NCBI RefSeq assembly: GCF_900090325.1
Contig: NZ_FMHW01000002.1
Coordinates: forward strand, 3,348,001-3,412,000
Source of the DNA: Micromonospora pallida
GTDB lineage: Bacteria; Actinomycetota; Actinomycetes; Mycobacteriales; Micromonosporaceae
Length of the DNA stretch: 64,000 nucleotides
Reading direction: 5' to 3'
Numbering within the stretch: the first letter of the stretch is position 1; each line of letters opens with the position of its first letter. Shown in pieces: positions 17,193 to 26,384 of the stretch. A program made the translations under genes and the position numbers. Under the pieces are notes generated by a model. The model was not told the origin of the DNA. It made no database searches and worked only from the letters and a program-made list of their open reading frames with translations.

Positions 17193-18191
17193 TCACACCT
17201 CGCCGTCCCCGTCTCCTTCAGCGGCCAGCACCTCCGCGAAGAACCGCAACCGGATCTCGTCCTGCACCGACTCGCCGCCCTCATGTCCGTTGAACGGATA
17301 CACCTCCATCCGGCGCGGGCCGGCATAGAGGTGGTAGGCGCCGAACACCGTCGACGCCGGGCAACTGGCGTCCATCAACGCCACGCTGAACAGTGCCGGG
17401 CAGCGCCCCCGAGTGGCGAAGTTGACCCCGTCGACATAGCTCAACGTGTCGAAAACCCGCTCCACGTGGCCCCGGTGGACCTTCAGGTAGTTGACGATCT
17501 CCCGGTAGGGGCCGGCGGTGGCCAGTTCGGCACCGCGCCGGAAGTCACAGAGGAACGGCACGTCGGGCGCGACCGCGCGCAGCCGGGGGTCGAGAGCCGC
17601 GACCGCCAGCGACAGCCCGCCACCCTGGCTGATCCCGGTGGCCACCACCTGGTCCGGGTCGACCAGCGGATGCGCCCGGGCCGCCTGCACGGCGCGCACC
17701 GCGTCGGTGACCAACCGCCGGTAGTACAGGGTCCGGGGGTCGAGCACGCCCCGGGTGACGAAGCCGGGATGCTGCGGGTTGCCGCCGGCCGGCTCGTGGT
17801 CGGGGGTGGCTCCGGCGCTCCACCCGCTGCCCTGGCCGCGTACGTCCATGAACAGGTGGGCATAGCCCGAGGCGGCGTAGAGCAGGTTCTCATGCGGCAG
17901 GCCCCGGCCGCCGCCGTAACCGGGAAACTCCACCACGCACGGCAGCGGTTCCGCCGCACCGGCCGGGACGGCGAGCCACGCCTTGACCCGGTCGCCGCCG
18001 AAGCCACTGAACGTCACATCGTGGACAGTGATCACCCGCAACGCCGAGTCGACCGGCTCGAAGGTGGCGTCCAGCTCGTGCCCGGCCGCCTCGGCCAGGG
18101 TGTCGGTCCAGAACTCGTCGAAGTCGGCGGGCTCGCGGCGCACCGGCCGGTATGCGGCGAGTTCGGTCAACGGCAGGTCGGTCAGCGGCAT
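17193..18191 (-). CDS. axe: Acetyl xylan esterase / cephalosporin-C deacetylase family hydrolase
   Basis: This is a 332-residue alpha/beta hydrolase of the carbohydrate esterase 7 (AXE1) type, which removes acetyl groups from xylo-oligosaccharides and similar substrates. The start ATG at 18191 gives the usual family N-terminus (MPLTDLPLTELAAYRP, DFDEFW); the longer frame upstream is not family-like. The nucleophile is in GISQGGG, the Gly-rich oxyanion stretch is EFPGYGGGRG, MDVRGQGSGWS is a family signature, and the C-terminal catalytic His is in NGHEGG. No signal peptide is present, so it is probably cytosolic and acts on imported oligosaccharides. It is divergent from the Tat-exported protein at 18580. 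Confidence 0.9.
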   Translation of the reverse strand: MPLTDLPLTELAAYRPVRREPADFDEFWTDTLAEAAGHELDATFEPVDSALRVITVHDVTFSGFGGDRVKAWLAVPAGAAEPLPCVVEFPGYGGGRGLPHENLLYAASGYAHLFMDVRGQGSGWSAGATPDHEPAGGNPQHPGFVTRGVLDPRTLYYRRLVTDAVRAVQAARAHPLVDPDQVVATGISQGGGLSLAVAALDPRLRAVAPDVPFLCDFRRGAELATAGPYREIVNYLKVHRGHVERVFDTLSYVDGVNFATRGRCPALFSVALMDASCPASTVFGAYHLYAGPRRMEVYPFNGHEGGESVQDEIRLRFFAEVLAAEGDGDGEV

Positions 18192-18579
18192 CGCGTACCC
18201 CATCTCATCTGTCACGTCGGCCGACCCGAACCAGCCATAGTCACGCTGAGTATCGACTGATGTCCCGGATGGGACAGACGAGTTACGGCCGGATGTCATC
18301 CTTGGCTGCGACGAGCAGCCGGGTCAAGGGCCCGAGCGCCTGACCCGGAGACCGAGAAGTACGCCGATAATCCGTATTAGCTTCTTGACTCGACCGATCA
18401 CCCGGGACCAAACTCAGCACTCGGATCGACCAGTCACCTGCCACACCCTCCGTCACTGATGATCTCGGGTGGCCGCGCCCCGACGCCGCCTCGCCGCGAC
18501 CGCCGGTCGGTCCCCCGTGCCTCGTCCGAGTCGCCGATTCCGCTCCGCCCCGCCTGCCCGTTCCGACAGGAGGACCATC
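18192..18579. other. Intergenic region between divergent genes (388 bp)
   Basis: This region lies between the esterase and the exported toroid protein and must contain both promoters. It includes an A/T-richer patch around 18365-18390 that contains TTGACT at 18385, but I cannot pair it with a good -10. No ORF with coding character is seen. Confidence 0.45.
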
Positions 18580-20529
18580 ATGGCCAACGACCCGACCCCG
18601 ACCGTGTTCAGACGCCGAGCGTTGCTGGCCGCCGCAGCGGGCGGAGCGGCGCTGCTCGCCGTGCCGTTCCGGGCGGTCGCCGGCACGCCGGAGACCACCG
18701 GGATGTCGGCGACCACCGCGTCGGGCCTGCCGCTGCTGGCTCCACTGCCGCCCGGCGCACCGGACCGGACCCTGTTCGCCCCGCTGGAACAGCGGTTCGC
18801 CGGCTACCTGGCGATCCTTCCGGCGATGACCAACGACATCGACGACGCGGCCAACCGCGGGTTCATGGGCGGCGGTTGGTGGCGCTCCCCGAACGCGCCG
18901 TACAACGCCCGGGTGCAGGAGCACGTCTACACGTTGAGCTGGTTCCACGCCAACCAGCGGCCGTGGAATCCGTACGCCGGGGACGCCGCACTGGCCGGGC
19001 GGCTCGACGCGGCGCTCGGGCACTACCTCGGACTCCAGCACGACGACGGGTCCTGGCCGGAGTACAACCGCGACGAGCATGCGCTGGCGGCCACCGGCTT
19101 CGGTCTCGGTTACCTCGCCAAGACCCTGGCCAACCTGCGGCAGTCGGCCGCGCTGCCACAGCGGCGCGCGGAAATCGAACGGGCCCTGCACGCCGGGATC
19201 GGCTGGCTGCTCGATCCGGCCAACAACATCTGGCGTACCCCGGTCCAGTGGACCAACCAGGTCGCCGGCGGCCTGGCTGGCGCAGCCCTGGCACTGCGGA
19301 TCCACCCGGATGCCGCGCTGTCCACCCGGCTCACCGAGCGGATCGGCTTCCTGGCCGAGCACGGGCAGAGCCCGGCCGGCTTCTTCTACGACCCGACCGG
19401 CATGGACATCAACTACAACTTCGAGGTGATGCTGCCGGAGCTGGCGGAGATCTACCTGCTCACCGGCAACCGGGACGTGCTGGGAATGGCCCGCCGGTTC
19501 ACCGAGTGGTTCGGCTACAACCTGCTCCGCGAGCCGGACGGCTCGGGCTGGCTCACCTACTACGCCATGTCCGCCCGGACCAGCGTCGCCTACTACGACA
19601 ACGTGATCCCCGACCCGGACCGCACGAACCTCGGCTCGGTCTTCGTTCCCGACCTGCCCGAACTCGGCGCGTTCTTCACTTCCAGAGAGGACCGGGCCGC
19701 TGCCCGCGCCAGCTGGGCCGCCGAGCCGGGTCCCGCCACTGGACTGGCCAAGCAGGACACCTCGCCCCGGATCATCGCGCACGCGCCGTACGGGGAGATG
19801 CTGCCGAGCGACGCCGAGAAGAAGCGGGCCATCGCGGCGCTGCCCTACCTGCGGCGGCCGGAGTTCGCCGAGGTCCGCCGGGACACCGCGTTCAACCAGG
19901 ACTACCTCTACGTCAAGCGGCCGGGGCTCTATTTCGGAGCGTTCTTCGGCACCCGGCCGACCAGCACGGTCCGCGGCGGACCGGGTTTCCTCTGGCACCC
20001 GGCGGCCGGCACCATCGTGCACGCCCAGCAGAGCGACACCGGCTGCTGGTCGACGCTGCTGCCCAACGGCAACCCGGACGGCCGGAGCAACCTGGTCGCC
20101 GAATACCAGATCGGTGACCGGGAGTGGAACGGGAAGTTCCTCTCCCCCGGCGACGCGCCCGTACGGGTGCGCTACCGTCTGCCGGACTCGCGGATCACCA
20201 CCGAGCTGACCGTCACCCGGGACAGCGTGATCCGCTCGGTACAGGTCACCTCGACGGGGACCGAACAGATCCCGCTGGTGCTGCAACCGGAGGACGTCGT
20301 GACGTTCGCCGACGGCACTCCGGTCGCCTACGGCGCCAACGCGGCGGCCAGCACCAACGGCCTGACCATCCGTCGCGGCGGCACCGTCATCAGGATCAGC
20401 TGGGACAGCGTACGGCCGGCCACCGTGACCGGCACGTCCCGGACCTATCTGCGCGACGCCCGGCGACGGGTGCACACGCTGCGGGTGCCCCATGACGGCC
20501 GGATCGAGGTACGCATCGCCCTGTCCTGA
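18580..20529 (+). CDS. Tat-exported (alpha/alpha) toroid protein, polysaccharide lyase or glycosidase-like
   Basis: This is a 649-residue secreted protein. ATG at 18580 is fixed by AGGAGG 7 nt upstream. The N-terminus has a twin-arginine-like signal (FRRRALLAAAAGGAALLAVP, then AVAG cleavage). The body to ~residue 450 is helical with aromatic-rich repeats (WHANQRPWNPY, QHDDGSWPEYNRDEHALAATGFGLGYL, DINYNFEVMLPE), as in six-hairpin or heparinase-type toroids. The C-terminal ~200 residues are beta-rich, which fits the sandwich domain of such lyases. The exact substrate cannot be read from the sequence. The neighbours (an esterase, NagZ and an AmiE-like hydrolase) point to glycan or peptidoglycan catabolism. 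A strong terminator follows 17 nt after the stop. Confidence 0.75.
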   Translation: MANDPTPTVFRRRALLAAAAGGAALLAVPFRAVAGTPETTGMSATTASGLPLLAPLPPGAPDRTLFAPLEQRFAGYLAILPAMTNDIDDAANRGFMGGGWWRSPNAPYNARVQEHVYTLSWFHANQRPWNPYAGDAALAGRLDAALGHYLGLQHDDGSWPEYNRDEHALAATGFGLGYLAKTLANLRQSAALPQRRAEIERALHAGIGWLLDPANNIWRTPVQWTNQVAGGLAGAALALRIHPDAALSTRLTERIGFLAEHGQSPAGFFYDPTGMDINYNFEVMLPELAEIYLLTGNRDVLGMARRFTEWFGYNLLREPDGSGWLTYYAMSARTSVAYYDNVIPDPDRTNLGSVFVPDLPELGAFFTSREDRAAARASWAAEPGPATGLAKQDTSPRIIAHAPYGEMLPSDAEKKRAIAALPYLRRPEFAEVRRDTAFNQDYLYVKRPGLYFGAFFGTRPTSTVRGGPGFLWHPAAGTIVHAQQSDTGCWSTLLPNGNPDGRSNLVAEYQIGDREWNGKFLSPGDAPVRVRYRLPDSRITTELTVTRDSVIRSVQVTSTGTEQIPLVLQPEDVVTFADGTPVAYGANAAASTNGLTIRRGGTVIRISWDSVRPATVTGTSRTYLRDARRRVHTLRVPHDGRIEVRIALS

Positions 20530-20545
20530 CCGTGCGGTCTGTGTC

Positions 20546-20582
20546 GACCAGACGGACCGGTTGTCGACCGGTCCGTCTGGTC
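20546..20582 (+). terminator. Perfect 16-bp hairpin terminator
   Basis: GACCAGACGGACCGGT and ACCGGTCCGTCTGGTC form a perfect 16-bp stem with a 5-nt loop (TGTCG), 17 nt after the stop codon of the toroid gene. Confidence 0.85.
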
Positions 20583-20723
20583 AACCCGGGGCAGACCAAA
20601 TCCTCCGAAAAACCGGGGGAACCTCACGCCCGCGTCCTGTCACCAGCCTGTCGAGCGGGTGGCCACTCTTTTCACGAGATAGCCGCGGCACCGGCACCGG
20701 ACGCGACCTGCAGCTGACCTTCC

Positions 20724-20771
20724 TTGACGACATATAGATATATAGCTAAGTTTCAGCCATCCGGACTGAAA
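20724..20771 (+). promoter_or_regulatory. Promoter and overlapping inverted-repeat operator for the nagZ operon
   Basis: A TTGACG (20724-20729) and a TAAGTT (20747-20752) are spaced 17 bp apart in an unusually A/T-rich patch containing ATATAGATATATAG. A palindrome TTTCAG-N9-CTGAAA (20751-20771) overlaps the -10 and the expected start of transcription, and lies just before the NagZ start at 20785. A repressor bound there would block initiation, which fits sugar-responsive control. The regulator is not identified in this window. Confidence 0.55.
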
Positions 20772-20784
20772 GGCCGTCGTCTAT

Positions 20785-22605
20785 ATGAAGGCTCGACTCG
20801 TCACCGCGACCGTCCTGATGGCCACGCTGGCGATCACCGTCACGCCGCTCCCCGTCCAGGCCTCCGCCGCGCCGGTGTACCCGCCCGCCGCCGAGCACGG
20901 CTGGGTCACCTCGACGTTGCGGCATATGAGCCTGGAGCAGAAGGTCGGCCAACTTTTCTCCACCTACGTCTACGGCGGTGACGCCGCCGAACCCACGGCC
21001 GCCGACCGCGCCGCCAACCGGGCCGCGTTCGGCGTCGAAACGCCGGCCGAGGTCATCGATCGGTTCCACCTCGGCGGCGTCATCTACTTCTCCTGGTCTC
21101 ACAACCTGGACAGCCCCCGCCAGATCGCAACGCTCTCCAACGGGCTCCAGCGGGCCGCCCTCGGCGACGGCGCCAAGGGCCGCGTGCCGCTGCTCATCTC
21201 CACCGACCAGGAACAGGGCGTGGTGCTGCGGATGCCGGCCCCCGCGGCGCAGTTCCCCGGGGCGATGGCACTCGGCGCTGGGCGGTCGCCTCAAGCGGCG
21301 TACACGGCGGCGGAGATCACCGGGCGGGAGCTACGGGCAGTCGGCATCCACCAGCCGTACGCACCGATTGCCGATGTCAACATCAACCCGGACAACCCGG
21401 TGATCGGTGTACGGTCCTTCGGCGCCGACCCTGCCCTGGTGGCTGAGCTGACCGCCGCGCAGGTCGCCGGGTTCGAGGACGGCGCCGGCGTGACATCGGT
21501 GGCAAAGCACTTCCCCGGCCACGGCGACACGGCGGACGACAGCCACACCGGCCTGCCGGTGATCGACCACAGCCGGGCGGAGTGGGAGCGGATCGATGCG
21601 CCTCCGTTCCGGAGGGCGGTCGCCGCGGGCGTTGATTCGATCATGACCGCCCACATCGTGGTGCCCGCGCTCGATCCGTCCGGTGCCCCCGCGACGTTGT
21701 CGCCGGCGATTCTCACCGGTGTGCTGCGCGGTGAACTCGGTTTCCGGGGAGTCATCGTCACCGACGCGCTGAACATGGCCGCCGTGCGACAGAAGTACGG
21801 CGATGACCGGGTGCCGGTGTTGGCGCTCAAGGCCGGTGCCGACCAGCTCCTGATGCCGCCGGACCTCCGGCTGGCGCGGGACGCGGTGCTACGGGCAGTC
21901 GCCACCGGCGAGCTCACCGAGCAGCGCATCGACGAGTCGGCCCGGCGTATCCTCGCCATGAAGTACCGGCAAGGGCTGGCCGGGTCGCCAATGGCCGACG
22001 TCGACGAGGCGGTACGGACGGTCGGGGCGCCCCCGCACATCGCCACCGTCGCCCAGGTGACCGACCCGACCCTCACCGCGGTCCGCAACGACGCCGGGCT
22101 GCTGCCGCTGACCCACGCGAACCGGTCGGTGCTGGTCACTGGTTGGAACAGTGCCGCCTTTGCGCCGATCGCGGCGGTCGCCGGCGGGTTCACCGCCCGC
22201 GGCGCCCGAGCCACTGCCCAGCCCGCGACCCTACCGTCCGACGCAGTGATCGCCGCAACGGCCGCCAAGGCAGCGGATCATGATCTCACCGTTGTGCTGG
22301 TGAACAAGGCGTGGGACGACGTCGTCACGGACCCACGTGGCACCCAGCGGCGCCTCGTCGCGGCGCTGGTCGACACCGGAAAACCGGTGGTGGCGGTGGC
22401 GGTCCGGGACCCGTACGACATCGCGTACCTGCCGGGTGTGACCACCTACCTGACGACCTACTCGTACACCGTGGCAGCGATGGACGCCCTCGTCCGCGCG
22501 CTGCACGGCGAACTGTCCCCGAGCGGGCGGCTGCCCGTCACGATCCCCACAGCCGAGGGCGCGGGAACCGTGCTCTACCCGTACGGCCACGGCCTGACCT
22601 GGTAG
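20785..22605 (+). CDS. nagZ: Secreted GH3 beta-N-acetylhexosaminidase (NagZ type)
   Basis: This 606-residue enzyme has a Sec signal peptide (about residues 1-28, VLMATLAITVTPLPVQASA). The GH3 domain carries KHFPGHGD, the DSHTGLP loop whose Asp-His dyad is the general acid/base of NagZ-type enzymes, and the nucleophile Asp in VIVTDALNM. The C-terminal ~230 residues match the extra alpha/beta domain found in two-domain NagZ such as that of Bacillus. NagZ removes N-acetylglucosamine from muropeptides. The next gene begins 10 nt downstream and encodes an AmiE-like serine hydrolase. This pair mirrors the B. subtilis nagZ-amiE order in the MurNAc recovery cluster, which supports a wall-recycling role outside the cell. 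Confidence 0.9.
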   Translation: MKARLVTATVLMATLAITVTPLPVQASAAPVYPPAAEHGWVTSTLRHMSLEQKVGQLFSTYVYGGDAAEPTAADRAANRAAFGVETPAEVIDRFHLGGVIYFSWSHNLDSPRQIATLSNGLQRAALGDGAKGRVPLLISTDQEQGVVLRMPAPAAQFPGAMALGAGRSPQAAYTAAEITGRELRAVGIHQPYAPIADVNINPDNPVIGVRSFGADPALVAELTAAQVAGFEDGAGVTSVAKHFPGHGDTADDSHTGLPVIDHSRAEWERIDAPPFRRAVAAGVDSIMTAHIVVPALDPSGAPATLSPAILTGVLRGELGFRGVIVTDALNMAAVRQKYGDDRVPVLALKAGADQLLMPPDLRLARDAVLRAVATGELTEQRIDESARRILAMKYRQGLAGSPMADVDEAVRTVGAPPHIATVAQVTDPTLTAVRNDAGLLPLTHANRSVLVTGWNSAAFAPIAAVAGGFTARGARATAQPATLPSDAVIAATAAKAADHDLTVVLVNKAWDDVVTDPRGTQRRLVAALVDTGKPVVAVAVRDPYDIAYLPGVTTYLTTYSYTVAAMDALVRALHGELSPSGRLPVTIPTAEGAGTVLYPYGHGLTW

Positions 22606-22615
22606 GAGGCGACGC

Positions 22616-24490
22616 ATGCGGCGTAGGAATTTCTCCACCGATGTGGTCGGCGCGGGAACGCTCGGCACTGGTGCGGGGAGGAGAGCCACCGCGTCCTCCC
22701 GCCCGCTGCTCCGCAAGGTCGCGCTCGGCGTGACCCTGGCTCTTTTGGGTGCGGCGATGCCAGCCACCGGGGCGCCCGTCACCGCCGCGCCGCCCTCGGC
22801 CGAGTCCGGCCCGCCGGCCGTCACCCCTGCCGACATCCAGTTCCGTGACGACACGCTGCGGCCCGGCACCGCCCGCGAGGTGGGCCTGCTTCCCGAGGAG
22901 GTGGATCGCCTCCCCGCCGACCTGGCGGCATATCTGCAGCCGACCCCGGACCACCCCGGTCATCCCACGTACGCGGGTGCCGTGGTCCTGGCGACCAAGG
23001 ACGGTGTGATCGTGCAGCACGCCGCCGCGGGAACGGCGGTACGGTACGCCGCCGTCGGACCGGCACCCGGGCTGGTCGGCGTGGAGCTTCCCGCCGACAA
23101 GCAAATCCCGATGCGGCCCGACACCATCTTCGACATGGCGTCGGTGTCGAAGCTGTTCACCGCGATCGTCACCATGCAGCTGGCCGAGCGGGGACGGGTG
23201 GAGCTGGACACGCCGGTCGCCCACTACGTTCCGGAGTTCGCGGCCGGCGGCAAGGAGACCGTCACCGTACGCATGCTGCTCACCCACACCTCGGGGCTGC
23301 CCGCATTCACGGCGCTGTGGAGCAAGTACCCGACGCCGGCCGAGCGGATCGCCGCCACGCTCGCCACGCCGCTCACGGCACCGCCCGACACCCGGTACAT
23401 CTACTCCGACCTCGGGCTGATCACACTCGGCGTACTGCTGGAACGGGTGACCGGCCGACCGTTGGCCGAACTGGTCCGTGACGGCGTCACCGGGCCGCTC
23501 GGCATGACCGACACCGGCTACAACCCGGGGCCGCAGCTGCGGTCGCGGATCGCCGCGACCGAATATCAGCCGTACGCCGGGCGCGGCATGGTCTGGGGCG
23601 AGGTGCACGACGAGAACGCCTGGTCGCTCGGTGGCGTGGCCGGGCATGCCGGTATCTTCTCCACCGCGGCGGACCTCGCTGTCCTCTGCCAGGCACTACT
23701 CAATGGCGGTACGTACCGTGGGCAACGGATTCTGCGGGACGACACGGTACGGGCAATGCTGGTCAACTACAACGCACGGCTGGAGTCGGCCGATCCGGAA
23801 AGCCGCCGCGGACTCGGCTTCGAGCTCAACAAGCACTGGTACATGATGGGGCTCTCCTCCCCCGTGACGTTCGGGCACACCGGCTTCACCGGCACGTCCA
23901 TCGTCATCGACCCGCTCTCCCACTCGTTCGTCATCCTGCTCAGCAACCGGGTGCACCCCGACCGCGGCTGGGGCAGCAACAACATCGCCCGACGCGCGGT
24001 CGCGCGCGACCTCGCCGAGGCGATGCCGGTGCACCCCCGGTCACGCGAGGCCTGGCGGGCCGACCCGCGAGACCGCGCGACGAGCACGCTCACCGCACCG
24101 CTGAGCCGGGCGGCGCAAGGCGGAACGGCGCGTTTCCTACTGTGGTACGACACTGAGCCCCGCTACGACAGCGCCCGCTTCGAGGTCTCCACGGACGGAG
24201 GGCACACCTGGGCTCCGGGGCGGATGTTGCTACACCAAGGGGACCGACGGTGGACCAGCGACGGCACGGTCACCGGCTACGGCGGCCGGGTCTGGTGGCA
24301 GGTCACGGTCGAGCTGCCCGACCAGGCGACCCACCTGCGCTGGAGCAGCACCACCGATGGCTCCGGTCAGGGCCGCGGAGTTTACGTCGACCAGATCATC
24401 GCGACGGACCGGAACGGAGTGCTCTTCCACGGCGAGGGTGGCGACGGCTCCCGACTCATCGCAGACGGATGGTCACCCGCCCGCGACTGA
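22616..24490 (+). CDS. Secreted beta-lactamase-fold serine hydrolase, AmiE-like
   Basis: This is a 624-residue protein. ATG at 22616 has TAGGAGG 6 nt upstream. A long basic N-region precedes a hydrophobic signal (VALGVTLALLGAAMPATGA). The penicillin-binding/beta-lactamase fold shows SxxK in MASVSKLFTA (near residue 175), YSD in the YxN position, and HTG in FGHTGFTG. After ~residue 475 there is an added beta-sandwich domain (FLLWYDTEPRYDSARFEVSTDG; VYVDQIIA) resembling carbohydrate-binding or MAM-like modules. B. subtilis AmiE, encoded beside NagZ, is a member of this fold that cleaves MurNAc-L-Ala bonds. The same role is likely here by gene order, but an esterase or DD-peptidase activity cannot be excluded. 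Confidence 0.85.
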   Translation: MRRRNFSTDVVGAGTLGTGAGRRATASSRPLLRKVALGVTLALLGAAMPATGAPVTAAPPSAESGPPAVTPADIQFRDDTLRPGTAREVGLLPEEVDRLPADLAAYLQPTPDHPGHPTYAGAVVLATKDGVIVQHAAAGTAVRYAAVGPAPGLVGVELPADKQIPMRPDTIFDMASVSKLFTAIVTMQLAERGRVELDTPVAHYVPEFAAGGKETVTVRMLLTHTSGLPAFTALWSKYPTPAERIAATLATPLTAPPDTRYIYSDLGLITLGVLLERVTGRPLAELVRDGVTGPLGMTDTGYNPGPQLRSRIAATEYQPYAGRGMVWGEVHDENAWSLGGVAGHAGIFSTAADLAVLCQALLNGGTYRGQRILRDDTVRAMLVNYNARLESADPESRRGLGFELNKHWYMMGLSSPVTFGHTGFTGTSIVIDPLSHSFVILLSNRVHPDRGWGSNNIARRAVARDLAEAMPVHPRSREAWRADPRDRATSTLTAPLSRAAQGGTARFLLWYDTEPRYDSARFEVSTDGGHTWAPGRMLLHQGDRRWTSDGTVTGYGGRVWWQVTVELPDQATHLRWSSTTDGSGQGRGVYVDQIIATDRNGVLFHGEGGDGSRLIADGWSPARD

Positions 24491-24588
24491 CGTAGCGGAG
24501 GTCTCCGGCCCGGTACCAATCCCTTCCGACGAGGTGATGGGGTGGATTGCGCCCCCTCTCCGCGCTCGTGGCGCACATGAACATCGAG

Positions 24589-25887
24589 CTAAGCCTGGGC
24601 GCAGGATGTCGCGGTGCCGGCGTGTCGCAAGGTCACTGATACAGAGTGTGTGGACAACGACTCCTGAATGAGGCTGCGGGCATGGCTGATCTCGTCCGAT
24701 GGCAGCGCGGCCAAGACGTTCTCCAGCGGATTCACGCGGCGGGCGTGGTCGAACCTCTGGACGTCATGTTCCGACATTCCTGTGATGCCTTGAGAGTTGT
24801 CGACCGCGAGCGTGGGCGTGCCAGCACGGTCCGACGATTGCGCACGTTGCGGTCGGTACAGCATTTTGCGAGCTATCCCGTAGTGAGCTGCGGACAGCTT
24901 CCGACGTTCTTCGTAAATGTCGTGCGCCGCGACCAGGACGGACACGGTCAGGTCGTCGAATGGTCGGGTCTTGGCCGTGCTCCGCTGAATGACCTCGCCG
25001 AGTGTCGGCGCGTCGGCCGCCTGCTCCAAGCGCTTTCCTTCAGCGGACATCATCGACCTGGACCGATCGCGAACCCATTGCCCGTGTCTTAATTGCGGCA
25101 TACCGAATATGGCGTCCCGCGCCAGCGACTCCACTTCATGTGGGCCGCTTGGAGCCTCCGCCCTGGATTGCCACGGCACACCGAACTGTCGGATCTGGTT
25201 CATAAAAACGTCGATGGAGAATTCTCCTCGTGGATCTTGCCCGCGGGCAAAGTTCACCATCCGCTGACGAAAGCTCCGTAGGAACGCGTGACTAGCGAGC
25301 AGACGCGACAGTGACTCTTCCGACAGCGCTGACACCACGCCAGAAACGATCGGGTCCAGCGATCTGTTGGCAGCGGAGCCGAGCGCCGCGCCGACTTTGA
25401 ATAGTTCCCACAGCATCACTTCGCTGGCAGTGCCGGTCCACGTACGCACCCGTGGGCCGTCGAATATGCCCTCGGACCGGCTGTGCAGGTCACCATCGAG
25501 ACGGATCTCGACCGTAGGAACATTCCAAGTAATGATCGACGCGAACGACTGCCACGGTGGGTGCCCAGAAGCAGATTGGACGGCGAGTCGGGCGTAATAG
25601 TGGCGGAAAGAAAGGTCGCCAACCGTCGTACTGTCGAGCACAGCGTCGGCGCGACTGTGGACTAGTGCGAGTCGCACCAGGGCGCTGCCCCAGAAGCCGA
25701 GATTGACGAGTAGTCGTCGACATGTCAGCGCGGGCACGTGGTCCGGGCGGGCTGGCAGCGCAGCGAGAAGATGGCTCATGTCGGCGGCGAGCCGCTCGAA
25801 CGCGGCAAGGCTGTTGAGCGCTTCGGTTATGCGCGCCGGTAGATGATCGAGAGTCCAGCGGGAGATTTGTTCGGAGTAGGTATCCAT
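24589..25887 (-). CDS. Unrecognised protein, lower-GC accessory gene (432 aa)
   Basis: I do not recognise the family. The protein is mostly helical and soluble, 432 residues, with features such as LLVNLGFWGSALVRLALVHSRAD, ASIITWNVPTVEIRLDGDL and LLASHAFLRSFRQRMVNFARG. Codon choice is less G/C-biased than in the genes to its left (many third-position A/T codons), which points to horizontal acquisition. The ATG at 25887 has no clear Shine-Dalgarno. It is convergent with the serine hydrolase gene and lies downstream of the Rhs toxin on the same strand, so it may be accessory cargo of that locus, such as a defence or toxin-related protein. Confidence 0.65.
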   Translation of the reverse strand: MDTYSEQISRWTLDHLPARITEALNSLAAFERLAADMSHLLAALPARPDHVPALTCRRLLVNLGFWGSALVRLALVHSRADAVLDSTTVGDLSFRHYYARLAVQSASGHPPWQSFASIITWNVPTVEIRLDGDLHSRSEGIFDGPRVRTWTGTASEVMLWELFKVGAALGSAANRSLDPIVSGVVSALSEESLSRLLASHAFLRSFRQRMVNFARGQDPRGEFSIDVFMNQIRQFGVPWQSRAEAPSGPHEVESLARDAIFGMPQLRHGQWVRDRSRSMMSAEGKRLEQAADAPTLGEVIQRSTAKTRPFDDLTVSVLVAAHDIYEERRKLSAAHYGIARKMLYRPQRAQSSDRAGTPTLAVDNSQGITGMSEHDVQRFDHARRVNPLENVLAALPSDEISHARSLIQESLSTHSVSVTLRHAGTATSCAQA

Positions 25888-25961
25888 GCCGGGCCGCCCA
25901 TCGAGAGAAGCGAGTGGGACGCGAAGGTCGGCGCATCAGGTGAGCACCGGTGATGTGATCA

Positions 25962-26384
25962 TCACCACTGACTGAGTAGACAGTCAACCCTTCGATTGAC
26001 CCGTCTGGTTCGCCGTCTGCCGCCGATCGCCTCCCGGCCTGGCCGCCGCTCGGGCGCGACGGTCCGTTTCGGGGCAAGGGTGAGGAACCCCTCATCGGGC
26101 CGCGCGTGTCGAGCGTGGTGCATGCGCCTCCGTCGCCACCACCAGCGCAGCGGCCAGAACAACCCCTTCACGGACTTCGGCAGCAGGAAGGGTCCGGTAG
26201 CGGTTACGGCGACGAGCCGCCAGACGTGCGCAGGGGCCAGGTCGACCAGCAGGTCGGTGAGTTCCGGCGCAGCCTGGCAGACCTCACAGAGTGCCTGGAC
26301 ATCTGGCACCCTCACATTCGCCAGCCCGACCTCGATCCGCCAGTCCTTCTGCTTGCACCAGGTCAGCCGAACCTGACTCAGCAA
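25962..26384 (-). CDS. Possible immunity ORF overlapping the Rhs toxin stop (TTG start)
   Basis: An open frame of 140 codons runs from a TTG at 26384, which overlaps the TGA of the Rhs gene, to a stop at 25962. The first ~85 residues look coding (KQKDWRIEVGLANVRVPDVQ; TDLLVDLAPAHVWRLVAVTATG), with an aromatic/basic patch LFWPLRWWWRRRR; the last ~50 residues are Arg-rich and could be non-coding drift. Immunity genes directly follow the toxin tip in Rhs systems, so position favours this. No ATG or GTG and no good Shine-Dalgarno is present near the overlap, so a truncated or decayed immunity gene is equally possible. Confidence 0.35.
   Translation of the reverse strand: MLSQVRLTWCKQKDWRIEVGLANVRVPDVQALCEVCQAAPELTDLLVDLAPAHVWRLVAVTATGPFLLPKSVKGLFWPLRWWWRRRRMHHARHARPDEGFLTLAPKRTVAPERRPGREAIGGRRRTRRVNRRVDCLLSQW

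Noticed and set aside
18283..20493. A 736-codon minus-strand frame opposite the toroid protein
   Set aside because: The plus-strand gene has a strong ribosome-binding site, a Tat signal and a terminator. The minus frame has no start signal and no domain-like sequence.
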